Below, in pieces: positions 1 to 7,361 of a stretch of DNA of 32,311 nucleotides (position 1 is its first letter; each line of letters begins with the position of its first letter). A program made the translations under genes and the position numbers. The notes under the pieces were generated by a model. The model had not been told where the DNA came from. It did no database searches and saw only the letters and a list, made by a program, of their open reading frames with translations. Source of the stretch: Pimelobacter simplex (GTDB taxonomy: Bacteria > Actinomycetota > Actinomycetes > Propionibacteriales > Nocardioidaceae); assembly GCA_016803235.1 (NCBI GenBank), contig JADCLI010000054.1:1-32311 (forward strand), read 5' to 3'.

Positions 1-195
1 CGCTCGCACCTCAACCACCGGGGAACGCTGCGCGACGCTCGCACCTCAACCACCGCAGGGCACAGTCCCGGCAGCGCGGCCGGTGGTTTCGAGGCTCGTC
101 GCTGCGCGACGCTCGCACCTCAACCACCGGCGAACGCTGCGCGACGCTCGCACCTCGACCACCGGAGAACGCTGCGCGACCTCCTCGACCACCGT
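1..195. repeat. Degenerate 35-bp tandem repeats with an embedded palindrome
   Basis: The core CGCTCGCACCTCAACCACCG occurs at 1-20, 36-55 and 110-129, with a one-base variant at 145-164 and a shortened copy ending near 194. Neighbouring copies are 35 bp apart (1 to 36, and 110 to 145). The stretch 82-129 is an imperfect palindrome: GGTGGTTTCGAGG at its left end faces CCTCAACCACC at its right end, so it could fold as a hairpin. The array lies just downstream of the stop codon of the IclR-type gene and may help end its transcript. The first copy starts at the window edge, so the array probably extends to the left. I associate this repeat type with Nocardioides intergenic regions (from memory). 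Confidence 0.8.
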
Positions 196-201
196 CGCTC
201 G

Positions 202-1083
202 CTACACCCAGCCGTCCGCGGGCAGCGTCCGCAGCATCCGCCCGAGCACACCGTCCGACGGTGGCCGGACCGGCTCGGCCGCCTCGTCCTGCCCGGACAG
301 CCGCTGGGTGACGTGGGCGGCGGCGCGGAGCATCAGCGGGCCGAGGCGCTCGAGCTTCTCGAGCGGGACCGGGCCGCCGACCGAGATCGCGGCGAGCAGG
401 CCGTCGGCGCGGATGGCGGCGCCGAGGGCGGAGGTGCCGAGGACCAGCTCCTGGTTCTCGTAGGCGAGGCCGCGGCGGGCGCGGATCCGGCCGAGCTCCT
501 GGTGGAGCGTGGGCAGGTCGTCGATGGTGCGGGGGCTGCGCTTGGGCAGCCCGGGGCGGAAGAGGGTGTCGATCTCCTCGCCGGGCAGCTGGGCGAGGAT
601 CGCCTTGCCGAGGGCGGTCGCGTGCGCGGGGACCCGGCCGCCGACGCGGGACGCCGTACCGGCGTTGCCGGTGGCGGCACGCCCGGCGATGCGGTCGAGG
701 ACCAGCACGTCGGTGCCGATCAGGACGCCGAGGTGCACGACGAGCCCGGTGTCGAGGTGCAGCCGGTTGAGGACCGGGGCGGCGACGGAGCGCAGCTCGG
801 GGTGCTCGGACGGCGAGTGCCGCGCGGTCGAGGCGCCGGCGGAGAGCGAGTAGCCGTCGGGCCGGCGCTGGATCCAGCCGGTGACCAGCAGCTGGTCGAG
901 GATCCGGTGGACCGTCGAGCGCGGGAGGCCGGTGCGGGTGGCGATGTCGTCGAGCCGGAACCGGGCGCCGGGCTCGTCGAAGACCCGCATGATCAGAGCG
1001 ATCCGGGCGACCATCGACACCGGCGGGTCGGAGCTCTCCCCGTCCGCCTTCTTCTTCGCCGCGGCACTCGCCATGCGGCTCAT
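202..1083 (-). CDS. IclR-family transcriptional regulator
   Basis: The 293-residue product has the two-part IclR layout. The N-terminal winged helix-turn-helix covers about residues 24-82, with the recognition helix in GLPRSTVHRILDQL. The C-terminal effector-binding domain follows from about residue 95 and includes LVVHLGVLIGTDVLVLDRIAG. The basic, Ala/Lys-rich first 20 residues are a short extension; Met4 is an alternative start. It lies 34 bp downstream of the flavin reductase gene on the same strand, so the two are probably co-transcribed, and it faces the divergent catabolic operon. IclR proteins commonly control aromatic or alicyclic catabolism in response to a pathway intermediate, and a palindrome at 1696-1710 is a plausible operator. 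The effector cannot be read from the sequence. Family assignment is firm; the role as local regulator is inferred from position. Confidence 0.9.
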   Translation of the reverse strand: MSRMASAAAKKKADGESSDPPVSMVARIALIMRVFDEPGARFRLDDIATRTGLPRSTVHRILDQLLVTGWIQRRPDGYSLSAGASTARHSPSEHPELRSVAAPVLNRLHLDTGLVVHLGVLIGTDVLVLDRIAGRAATGNAGTASRVGGRVPAHATALGKAILAQLPGEEIDTLFRPGLPKRSPRTIDDLPTLHQELGRIRARRGLAYENQELVLGTSALGAAIRADGLLAAISVGGPVPLEKLERLGPLMLRAAAHVTQRLSGQDEAAEPVRPPSDGVLGRMLRTLPADGWV

Positions 1084-1117
1084 GATAGGCCCGCCGTACG
1101 CCGGCCCACGGTCCCGA

Positions 1118-1675
1118 TCAGCTCCAGAAGTCCTGCTCGCCCCAGTGCGCGAAGCCCGCCCTGGGTGCGTCCAGCCCGAACCGGCCGCGGTGGAAGACCA
1201 GGGGCGCAGCGGTGGCCAGCTCGAGTCCCTGGACCCGCCCGACCGCGATGTCGTGGTCCCCGGCGACGTGCACCGTGTCGAGCGTCGCGTGCACCCGGAG
1301 CACGGCGCCGGGCAGGGCAGGGGCGCCGTGCGGCGCGGTCCACTCCAGGCCCTCGAAGCGCAACCCGGTGCGCGAGCCGAAGCGCTGGCACAGGTCCACC
1401 TGGTCCTCCGCGAGGACGTTGACGCAGAAGCTCTCGGCCGACCGGATCCGCGCCCAGGCCCGGCCCTCGCGGGTCGCGCAGAAGAGCACCAGCGGCGGCT
1501 CGAGGGAGAGCGACGCGAACGACTGGCAGGTGAAGCCGACCGGCTCGCCGTCGTGGAGGGCGGTGACCACGGTGACGCCGCTCGGGAAGGCGCCCATCGC
1601 CCGCCGCATCGCGTCGGGCGTGGGCTCCAGCACCTCGGCGGGCAGCGGGGTCGGGGAGAAGGCGAGGGCGCTCAT
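1118..1675 (-). CDS. hsaB: HsaB-like flavin reductase (reductase component of a two-component monooxygenase)
   Basis: The 185-residue product belongs to the flavin reductase-like family that binds FMN in a split-barrel fold. GAFPSGVTVVTA (about 28-39), GFTCQSFASLSLEPPLVLFC (47-66), the FCVNVL segment and the conserved GDH (139-141) match the layout I know from HsaB, C2-HpaH-type and related reductases. Its expected job is to reduce flavin with NAD(P)H and pass it to the HsaA-like oxygenase encoded at 6154-7350, which cannot reduce flavin itself. The two genes are in the same cluster but on opposite strands, so both sides of the divergent promoter must be expressed together. ATG at 1675 is preceded by a -10-like TACCGT eight bases away on the minus strand, with no clear ribosome site. 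The symbol is by similarity; a substrate other than a steroid is possible. Confidence 0.85.
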   Translation of the reverse strand: MSALAFSPTPLPAEVLEPTPDAMRRAMGAFPSGVTVVTALHDGEPVGFTCQSFASLSLEPPLVLFCATREGRAWARIRSAESFCVNVLAEDQVDLCQRFGSRTGLRFEGLEWTAPHGAPALPGAVLRVHATLDTVHVAGDHDIAVGRVQGLELATAAPLVFHRGRFGLDAPRAGFAHWGEQDFWS

Positions 1676-1683
1676 GACATCGG

Positions 1684-1689
1684 ACGGTA
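1684..1689 (-). promoter_or_regulatory. Candidate -10 of the flavin reductase-iclR transcript
   Basis: On the minus strand TACCGT fits TANNNT and ends 8 bases before the ATG at 1675, so the mRNA would have almost no leader. No good -35 is seen. The candidate operator at 1696-1710 falls in the spacer and -35 zone, where a bound repressor would block this promoter. Confidence 0.45.
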
Positions 1690-1695
1690 AGGAAT

Positions 1696-1710
1696 GTTCC
1701 GATTCGTAAC
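1696..1710. promoter_or_regulatory. Candidate IclR-type operator
   Basis: GTTCCGATTCGTAAC is a 15-bp near-palindrome with 6 of 7 base pairs symmetric about the central T. Its length and GTT...AAC ends resemble operators I recall for IclR-family PcaR/PcaU-type proteins. It lies in the 98-bp gap between the divergent flavin reductase and esterase genes, over the minus-strand promoter spacer and about 50-65 bp upstream of the plus-strand -10. The overlapping GGAATGTTCC (1691-1700) is also partly symmetric. Confidence 0.5.
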
Positions 1711-1715
1711 ACTCT

Positions 1716-1734
1716 GGTCCCGTCCAACGGGACC
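1716..1734. promoter_or_regulatory. Perfect 8-bp inverted repeat in the divergent promoter
   Basis: GGTCCCGT and ACGGGACC are exact reverse complements separated by CCA. The element sits between the candidate IclR operator and the plus-strand -10 of the esterase operon. It could be a second operator. If transcription begins at the esterase start codon, it is not in that mRNA, so a DNA-level role is more likely than an RNA hairpin. Confidence 0.45.
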
Positions 1735-1761
1735 GGCGCCACCCGCTCGCAGACGGCTGCC

Positions 1762-1767
1762 TACGTT
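1762..1767 (+). promoter_or_regulatory. Candidate -10 of the esterase-SDR-BVMO operon (leaderless)
   Basis: TACGTT fits the actinobacterial TANNNT -10 and ends 6 bases before the ATG at 1774. No purine-rich ribosome site precedes that ATG. The layout predicts a transcript starting at or next to the start codon. No convincing -35 was found, which would fit an activated promoter. Confidence 0.5.
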
Positions 1768-1773
1768 CGCCGC

Positions 1774-2733
1774 ATGCTCGACACCGAGGTCACCGGGTTC
1801 CTCGCCCTGCTCAACGAGAACTTCCCGCCGATCGCCACCATGACCGGTCCCGAGGCGCGCGCCGCGACCAAGGCCCGGCAGGTCCCGCCGGCCAACCTCG
1901 ACGACGTCCACTCGGCCGAGGACGTGTCCATCGACGTCGACGGTGGCACCATCGGCGCCCGGGTCTACCGGCCCCACGGCCCGACCGACGTACGACGCCC
2001 GCTGGTCGTCTTCATGCACGGCGGCGGCTTCGTCTTCTGCGACCTCGAGAGCCACGACGGCTTCTGCCGCCAGCTCGCCCGCCAGGTCGACGCCGTCGTC
2101 GTGTCCGTCGACTATCGCCTCGCCCCCGAGCACCGCGCTCCGACCGCCGCCGAGGACGCGTACGCCGCCCTGCTCTGGGCCGCTGCGCGGCACGACGAGC
2201 TCGGCACCGACCCGGCCCGCGTGGTCGTCGCCGGTGACAGCGCGGGCGGTGCCCTCGCCGCCGTCGTCGCGCTGATGGCCCGCGACCGCAAGGGCCCGGC
2301 GCTGGCCGGCCAGGCGCTGCTCGGGCCGGTCATCGACCCGGCCTGCGACACCCCCAGCTACGACACCTACGCCGACGGCTGGTTCAACACCCGCGCCAAC
2401 ATGGAGTGGTACTGGGACCAGTACCTCGGGCCCGGCCGTGTCCTCCCCGAGCCGCCGGAGCTGGTCGCCCCGGCCCGCGCGGCGAGCCACGCCGGCCTGC
2501 CGCCGGCGGTCGTGGTGGTCACCGGTGCGGACCCGCTGGCCGACGAGGGGGAGCGGTACGCCGCCCAGCTCGCCGCGGCCGGCGTACCGGTCCTCACCCG
2601 GATCCACCCGCGGCTCTTCCACGGCCTGCTGACCTTCATGACCCTGCGGGCCGGCGCGTCCGCCCGCGACCTGCTGTACGCCGACCTCCGTCACCTCCTC
2701 GGCGTCGCGGCTCCCGCGCAGGGGCCGGCATGA
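1774..2733 (+). CDS. HSL-family (type IV) alpha/beta-hydrolase, esterase or lactonase
   Basis: The 319-residue protein has the hormone-sensitive lipase family signatures: oxyanion motif HGGGF at 82-86, nucleophile motif GDSAG at 154-158 (Ser156), acid Asp253 in GADPLADEGE, and His283 near the C terminus. These enzymes are cytoplasmic and hydrolyse carboxylic esters. Being first in an operon with an SDR and a Baeyer-Villiger monooxygenase suggests that it hydrolyses the ester or lactone made by the monooxygenase; this is inference. Its last bases overlap the next gene by ATGA, so the two are translationally coupled. ATG at 1774 follows a -10-like TACGTT and has no ribosome site, consistent with a leaderless start. 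Confidence 0.88.
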   Translation: MLDTEVTGFLALLNENFPPIATMTGPEARAATKARQVPPANLDDVHSAEDVSIDVDGGTIGARVYRPHGPTDVRRPLVVFMHGGGFVFCDLESHDGFCRQLARQVDAVVVSVDYRLAPEHRAPTAAEDAYAALLWAAARHDELGTDPARVVVAGDSAGGALAAVVALMARDRKGPALAGQALLGPVIDPACDTPSYDTYADGWFNTRANMEWYWDQYLGPGRVLPEPPELVAPARAASHAGLPPAVVVVTGADPLADEGERYAAQLAAAGVPVLTRIHPRLFHGLLTFMTLRAGASARDLLYADLRHLLGVAAPAQGPA

Positions 2734-3449
2734 CCGGACCCGACCTGACCGGCAGGGTCGCCCTGGTCACCGGCGCGGCCGGTGGACTCGGCGCGGCCGT
2801 GGCGGCCGGGCTCGCGGAGGCCGGCGCCCACGTCGTCCTCGGCGACACCGACCTCGCCGGCGCCACCCGCACGGCCGCCGGGATCGGCGGCTCGGCGAGC
2901 GCGGTCGAGCTCGACGTCCGCGACGCCGGTCACTGGGACCGGACGACGAGCGAGATCACCCAGCGGCACGGCCGCTGGGACGTGCTGGTCAACAACGCGG
3001 GTGTCTACCGCAAGGCCCCGCTCGCCGAGATGACCGACGACGACCTCTGTCTCGTCCTCGACGTCAACCTGCGCGGCACCGTGCTCGGCACCCGGGCGGC
3101 CGCCCGGTCGATGGCCGACGGGGGCGCGATCGTGAACGTCTCCTCGACCGCGGGCCTCTCCGGCCACCGCCACGCCCTCGTCTACTCCGCCACCAAGTTC
3201 GGCGTCCGCGGCGTCACCCGCTCCGCCGCGCTCGAGCTGGGGGAGCGCGGCATCCGGGTCAACACCGTGTGCCCCGGCCCGATCGAGACCCCGATGATGC
3301 GCGCCGACCAGGTCGACTGGTCCGCCGTACCCCTGTCCCGGGCGGCCGACCCCCGTGAGGTGGCCGCCCTCATCACCTTCCTCGCCAGCGACGCCGCCGC
3401 CTACTGCACGGGCGGCGAGCACGCCGTCGACGGCGGCCTCAGCGCCTGA
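2730..3449 (+). CDS. Short-chain dehydrogenase/reductase (FabG/hydroxysteroid dehydrogenase-like)
   Basis: The 239-residue product is a classical SDR. The cofactor loop is TGAAGGLG (14-21), the NNAG motif is at 88-91, catalytic Ser is 138/139, and YSATK provides Tyr152 and Lys156. Asp40 in LGDTD after the second strand suggests a preference for NAD(H). The open frame extends upstream through the esterase gene, but the ATG at 2730, overlapping the esterase stop as ATGA, gives the normal SDR length and is the best start. It probably interconverts an alcohol and a ketone of the pathway substrate, for example supplying the ketone to the monooxygenase encoded 20 bp downstream or oxidising the alcohol released by the esterase. 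The substrate is not readable from the sequence. Confidence 0.9.
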   Translation: MTGPDLTGRVALVTGAAGGLGAAVAAGLAEAGAHVVLGDTDLAGATRTAAGIGGSASAVELDVRDAGHWDRTTSEITQRHGRWDVLVNNAGVYRKAPLAEMTDDDLCLVLDVNLRGTVLGTRAAARSMADGGAIVNVSSTAGLSGHRHALVYSATKFGVRGVTRSAALELGERGIRVNTVCPGPIETPMMRADQVDWSAVPLSRAADPREVAALITFLASDAAAYCTGGEHAVDGGLSA

Positions 3450-3469
3450 ACCACCACCAGGAGAAACCG

Positions 3470-5119
3470 ATGAACGCACCCAACGACCCCACGCCGACCC
3501 GCGACCTCGTCATCGTCGGCGCCGGCCTCGCCGGCATCTACGCGATGTACCGCGCCAAGGAGCTGGGCCTCGACGTCGTCGGCGTCGAGGCCGGCGACAG
3601 CGTGGGCGGCACCTGGTACTGGAACCGCTACCCGGGCGCCCGCTGCGATGTCGAGAGCGTCGACTACTCGTACTCCTTCGACCGCCAGCTGGAGAAGGAC
3701 TGGAAGTGGACCGAACGGTTCGCCACCCAGCCCGAGATCCGCTCGTACCTCGATCACGTCGCCGACCGCTACGACCTGCGGCGCCACTTCACCTTCGGCC
3801 GCCGGGTCACCGCCGCGCACTTCGACGAGCAGGCCTCGACCTGGACCGTCACCCTCGACGACGGCACCCGGCACCGCTGCCGCTTCCTGATGATGGCGAC
3901 CGGCTGCCTGTCCGCGCCGAACCGTCCCGACCTGCCGGGCATCGACGAGTACGCCGGCACGCAGCTGTTCACCGCGCAGTGGCCCGACGAGCCCGTCGAC
4001 CTGACCGGCAAGCGGGTCGGCCTGATCGGCACCGGCTCCTCCGGCATCCAGGCGGCGCCGCTGCTCGCCGAGCAGGCCCAGTCGCTCACCGTGTTCCAGC
4101 GCAGCGCCAACTACACGGTGCCCGCGCGCAACCGCCCGCTGACAGAGGAGGAGTGGGAGCAGGTCCAGGCGACCTATCCCGAGCGCCGCGAGGCCTCGCG
4201 GTACGCCCCGGCCGGCTCGCTGAGCACCACTCACCCGCAGAAGGCGACCGAGGTCGACGCCGCCGAGCGCGAGCGCGCGTTCGAGGCGCGCTGGCAGGAG
4301 GGTGGCGTGCTCTTCGCCAAGACCTTCCCCGACCAGAGCAGCGACATCGTCGCCAACGACTACGCCCGCGAGTTCGCCGAGGCCAAGATCCGCGAGATCG
4401 TGAAGGACCCGCAGGTCGCGGAGGACCTGATCCCCACCGACCACCCGATCGGCACCAAGCGGATCGTCACCGACACCGGCTACTACGAGATGTACAACCG
4501 GGACAACGTCGAGCTGGTCAACCTGCGCAAGCACCCGATCGAGCAGGTCACCTCGTGGGGCATCAAGACCGACGACGCGTCGTACGAGCTCGACGTGATC
4601 GTGTTCGCCACCGGCTTCGACGCGCTCACCGGCGCGCTCACCTCGATCGACCTGCGCGGCGCCCGCGGCGCGGTGCTCGCCGACGACTGGGCGCACGGCC
4701 CGGAGACCTACCTCGGTCTCGGCGTCGCCGGCTTCCCGAACCTGATCACGCTCAACGGTCCCGGCAGCCCGTCGGTCCTCGCGAACATGTCGACGCACAC
4801 CGAGCAGCAGGTCGACTGGGGCATGGAGCTCATCGAGTTCTGCCGCGCGAACGGCATCGACCAGGCCGAGCCCCGCAAGGACGCCGCCGAGAAGTGGACC
4901 GAGCACCTCGGCGAGGTCGCCGAGGGCACCCTGTTCACCCGTGCCGCGTCCTGGTACATGGGCGCCAACATCGAGGGCAAGACCCGGACCTTCATGCCCT
5001 ACATCGGCGGCTTCGGCAACTACCGCCGGCTGTGCGACGAGGCCCGCGACAACGGCTTCGAGGGCTACGTCCTGACCCGCGTCTCCACGGGGGCCGAGTC
5101 GGTCGAGGTGGGCGCATGA
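3470..5119 (+). CDS. Type I Baeyer-Villiger monooxygenase (steroid/cyclohexanone monooxygenase-like)
   Basis: The 549-residue flavoprotein has a FAD-binding GAGLAG (17-22), the type I BVMO motif GGTWYWNRYPGARCD (46-60) and an NADPH-binding GTGSSG (187-192). The C-terminal segments GPGSPSVLANM and SWYMGANIEGKTRTFMPYIGGF resemble phenylacetone, cyclohexanone and steroid monooxygenases. Such enzymes insert one oxygen atom next to a ketone to give an ester or lactone. The family fingerprint FxGxxxHxxxWP appears at 161-172 with two changes: Tyr161 for Phe and, more important, Phe167 for the conserved His. AGGAG at 3459-3463 sits 6 bases before the ATG. The stop overlaps the next gene by ATGA. The resemblance to steroid monooxygenase is from memory, so the natural ketone remains open. 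Confidence 0.9.
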   Translation: MNAPNDPTPTRDLVIVGAGLAGIYAMYRAKELGLDVVGVEAGDSVGGTWYWNRYPGARCDVESVDYSYSFDRQLEKDWKWTERFATQPEIRSYLDHVADRYDLRRHFTFGRRVTAAHFDEQASTWTVTLDDGTRHRCRFLMMATGCLSAPNRPDLPGIDEYAGTQLFTAQWPDEPVDLTGKRVGLIGTGSSGIQAAPLLAEQAQSLTVFQRSANYTVPARNRPLTEEEWEQVQATYPERREASRYAPAGSLSTTHPQKATEVDAAERERAFEARWQEGGVLFAKTFPDQSSDIVANDYAREFAEAKIREIVKDPQVAEDLIPTDHPIGTKRIVTDTGYYEMYNRDNVELVNLRKHPIEQVTSWGIKTDDASYELDVIVFATGFDALTGALTSIDLRGARGAVLADDWAHGPETYLGLGVAGFPNLITLNGPGSPSVLANMSTHTEQQVDWGMELIEFCRANGIDQAEPRKDAAEKWTEHLGEVAEGTLFTRAASWYMGANIEGKTRTFMPYIGGFGNYRRLCDEARDNGFEGYVLTRVSTGAESVEVGA

Positions 5120-5997
5120 GCGTCGCGTCGTACGACGAGACCCGCCGCGAGCTCGCCACCGACGCGGGCACGCTCGTCTACCACGAGTACGGCGACGGCC
5201 AGCCGCTGCTGCTGCTGCACGGCTCCGGTCCGGGCGTGACGGGCTGGCGCAACTTCCACCAGAACCTGCCCGCCCTCGGCGAGCACTTCCGCTGCCTGGT
5301 GCTCGAGCTGCCCGGCTTCGGCGTCAGTCACGACATCGACGAGTCGCCGTTCGCGGCGGCCGGTCCGGCCGTGATCCGGTTCGTCGAGGGCCTCGGCCTC
5401 GGCCCGGTGCCGGTGATCGGCAACTCGATGGGCGGCGTGGTCGCGGTCCAGCTCGCGATCGCCCGCAGCGACCTGTTCACCCGGATCGTCACCGTCGGCG
5501 GCGTCGGCACCAACATCTTCGGCGCCGGGCCGGGCGAGGGCATCGTCCGGCTCACCGACTTCGTGGAGAACCCGACCCGCGAGGGCCTGGTCCAGTGGCT
5601 GCGGTCCATGGTCTTCGACCAGGACATGGTCACCGAGGAGCTCGTCCAGCAGCGCTGGGACCTCGCCACCGAGCCCGAGACCCTCGCCTCGGCGCGCCGG
5701 ATGTACGGCCGCGAGGCCAACGCCGCGCGGGCGGCGATGGCCGCGGCGAGCGACCGGCCGCCGTACTGGGCGATGCTGCACAAGATCACCGCACCGGTCC
5801 TCCTCACCTGGGGACGCGACGACCGGGTCAGCCCCGTCGACATGGCGCTGCTGCCGATGCGTGCCCTCCCCAACGCGGAGCTGCACGTCCTTCCGCGCTG
5901 CGGCCACTGGGCGATGATCGAGCAGCAGGCCGCCTGGGAGGCGGCCGTGCTCGCCTTCCTGAGGAGCGACGCGTCTCGAGATCCAGTCGTCTCCTGA
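5116..5997 (+). CDS. hsaD: HsaD/BphD-like meta-cleavage product hydrolase
   Basis: The 293-residue alpha/beta-hydrolase carries LHGSGPG (34-40, oxyanion region), GNSMGG (102-107, nucleophile Ser104), an acid at Asp235/Asp236 in GRDDRV and His264 in RCGHW. These fit C-C bond hydrolases that cleave the dienoate formed by extradiol ring opening, such as HsaD and BphD. The HsaC-like dioxygenase encoded in the same cluster would supply that substrate. It overlaps the BVMO gene by ATGA. The last residues (SRDPVVS) and the stop codon come from sequence resembling the genome's dispersed GTCTCGAGA repeat, so the C terminus may have been altered by repeat insertion. The symbol is by similarity; a BphD-type role on a non-steroid substrate is possible. 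Confidence 0.87.
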   Translation: MSVASYDETRRELATDAGTLVYHEYGDGQPLLLLHGSGPGVTGWRNFHQNLPALGEHFRCLVLELPGFGVSHDIDESPFAAAGPAVIRFVEGLGLGPVPVIGNSMGGVVAVQLAIARSDLFTRIVTVGGVGTNIFGAGPGEGIVRLTDFVENPTREGLVQWLRSMVFDQDMVTEELVQQRWDLATEPETLASARRMYGREANAARAAMAAASDRPPYWAMLHKITAPVLLTWGRDDRVSPVDMALLPMRALPNAELHVLPRCGHWAMIEQQAAWEAAVLAFLRSDASRDPVVS

Positions 5998-6012
5998 ACG
6001 ACGAGCAGGAGC

Positions 6013-6055
6013 GTCTCGATGCGCCGCCCGCTGGCGCTCGCGGCTACTCGACGAG
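6013..6055. repeat. Dispersed GTCTCGAT...CTCGACGAG repeat
   Basis: The element runs from GTCTCGATGCGCCGCCCGC to GGCTACTCGACGAG in the 156-bp gap between the C-C hydrolase and HsaA-like genes. Its first 19 bases match, with two differences, the inverse complement of 10504-10522, which shows that it is a dispersed family. Inner arms CGCCGC and GCGGC are complementary, so a hairpin is possible. The rest of this gap shows only the ribosome site for the next gene, GGAAGGA at 6141-6147; no clear promoter was seen. Confidence 0.65.
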
Positions 6056-6153
6056 CTTGCGGTCCCGATCAGCGGGAGACGGCGTCCACGCACCCCGGAC
6101 CGCTGGGAGCGTGACGTCGTCCCCGACACCCGTCAGTCCCGGAAGGAACCCGC

Positions 6154-7350
6154 ATGACCGACCAGACCCGCGGCACCGTGCTCGCCGCCATCGAGGAGCA
6201 CTCCGACGAGCTGGCGGCGCTCGGCCCGGCCAACGAGCAGCTCGGCCAGCTCGACGACAAGGCCGCCAAGGTGCTCAAGGAGTCCGGCGTGGTCCGGCTG
6301 CTGCAGCCCAAGGCGTTCGGCGGCTACGAGGCCCACCCGGCCGAGTTCGCCGAGACGGTCATGCGGATCGCCCAGCTCGACGGCGCGACCGGCTGGGTCG
6401 CGGGCATCGTCGGCGTCCATCCGTGGGAGATGGCGATGGCCGACCAGCGGGTCCAGGAGGAGATCTGGGGCGCCGACCCCGACACCTGGATCGCGTCGCC
6501 GTACGCCCCGATGGGCGTGCTCACCCCCGTCGACGGGGGCTGGACCCTGCGCGGTCGCTGGCAGTTCTCGTCGGGCACCGACCACTGCGACTGGATCTTC
6601 CTCGGCGCGATGATGGGCGACGCGACCGGCAAGCCCACCATGCCGCCGCAGATGATGCACGTCATCCTCCCGCGCGCCGACTACACGATCGTCCCCGACA
6701 GCTGGGACGTCGTCGGCCTGCGCGGCACCGGCTCCAAGGACATCGTGGTGGAGGACGCGTTCATCCCGTCCTACCGTGCGCTGGAATACACCAAGGTCGC
6801 CGAGGGCGTCGCCGCCAAGGAGGCGGGGCTCGCCGATACCGGCTACCACGTGCCGTTCTCGTGCGTCTTCCCGCTCGGCATCACCTCGGCCGTCATCGGC
6901 ATCTGCGAGGGCGCGGTCGCGCACCACGCCGCCTGGCAGGCCTCCCGTACGACGGTCTCCGGCGCCGCGAGCAAGGACGACCCGTACGCCCTCTACGCCC
7001 TGAGCGAGGCCGCGGCCGACATCGCCGCCTCCCGCGCGGCGCTGATCGACAACGTCACCCGGATGTACGACGCCGTCGCCCGCGGCCACGTGCCGACCTT
7101 CGCCGAGCGCGCCGCCGGCCGTCGTACCCAGGTCCAGGCGGCCTGGCGCGCGGTCCGCGCCCTCGACGAGGTCGTCGCCCGCTCGGGCGGCAACGCGATG
7201 CGGATGGACAACCCGATCCAGCGCTTCTGGCGCGACGCGCACACCGGCCTCGCCCACGCGATCCACGTGCCCGGCCCGACCTTCCACGCGGCCGGTCTCG
7301 GCGACCTCGGTCTCGAGCCGCCGGCCGGCCCGCTCCGCTCGATGATCTGA
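6154..7350 (+). CDS. hsaA: HsaA-like flavin-dependent monooxygenase (acyl-CoA dehydrogenase fold, oxygenase component)
   Basis: The 398-residue protein has the acyl-CoA dehydrogenase fold of group D flavin monooxygenases. The N-terminal helical region includes LLQPKAFGGYEAHPAEF. The middle beta domain has GWTLRGRWQFSSGTDHCDWIFLG and DSWDVVGLRGTGSKDIVVEDAFIP, and the C-terminal helical bundle ends in HVPGPTFHAAGLGDLGLEPP. HsaA of the steroid pathway has nearly the same length (about 394) and these features; it ortho-hydroxylates the phenol 3-HSA to a catechol using reduced flavin from HsaB. The partner reductase is encoded at 1118-1675. GGAAGGA at 6141-6147 is a good ribosome site 6 bases before the ATG. 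It is followed after 11 bases by the extradiol dioxygenase gene, as expected for successive steps. The exact phenolic substrate is inferred. Confidence 0.87.
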   Translation: MTDQTRGTVLAAIEEHSDELAALGPANEQLGQLDDKAAKVLKESGVVRLLQPKAFGGYEAHPAEFAETVMRIAQLDGATGWVAGIVGVHPWEMAMADQRVQEEIWGADPDTWIASPYAPMGVLTPVDGGWTLRGRWQFSSGTDHCDWIFLGAMMGDATGKPTMPPQMMHVILPRADYTIVPDSWDVVGLRGTGSKDIVVEDAFIPSYRALEYTKVAEGVAAKEAGLADTGYHVPFSCVFPLGITSAVIGICEGAVAHHAAWQASRTTVSGAASKDDPYALYALSEAAADIAASRAALIDNVTRMYDAVARGHVPTFAERAAGRRTQVQAAWRAVRALDEVVARSGGNAMRMDNPIQRFWRDAHTGLAHAIHVPGPTFHAAGLGDLGLEPPAGPLRSMI

Positions 7351-7361
7351 GGAGACACCCC

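Noticed and set aside
1..195. CRISPR-like array at the left edge
   Set aside because: Adjacent units are contiguous or near-contiguous copies without unique, constant-length spacers, and no cas gene is present.
1109..1122. CGGTCCCGATCAGC shared with 6060-6073
   Set aside because: A 14-bp match, but the first copy is mostly flavin reductase stop region and the second is in repeat-rich sequence; no symmetry or promoter context supports a common site.
313..1422. Plus-strand open frame of 369 codons across the iclR and flavin reductase genes
   Set aside because: Gly/Ala/Arg-rich shadow of two well-recognised minus-strand genes.
2406..2729. Possible N-terminal extension of the SDR
   Set aside because: It overlaps the esterase gene in another frame and is Arg/Pro-rich. 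The SDR fold starts at 2730 with an ATGA overlap.
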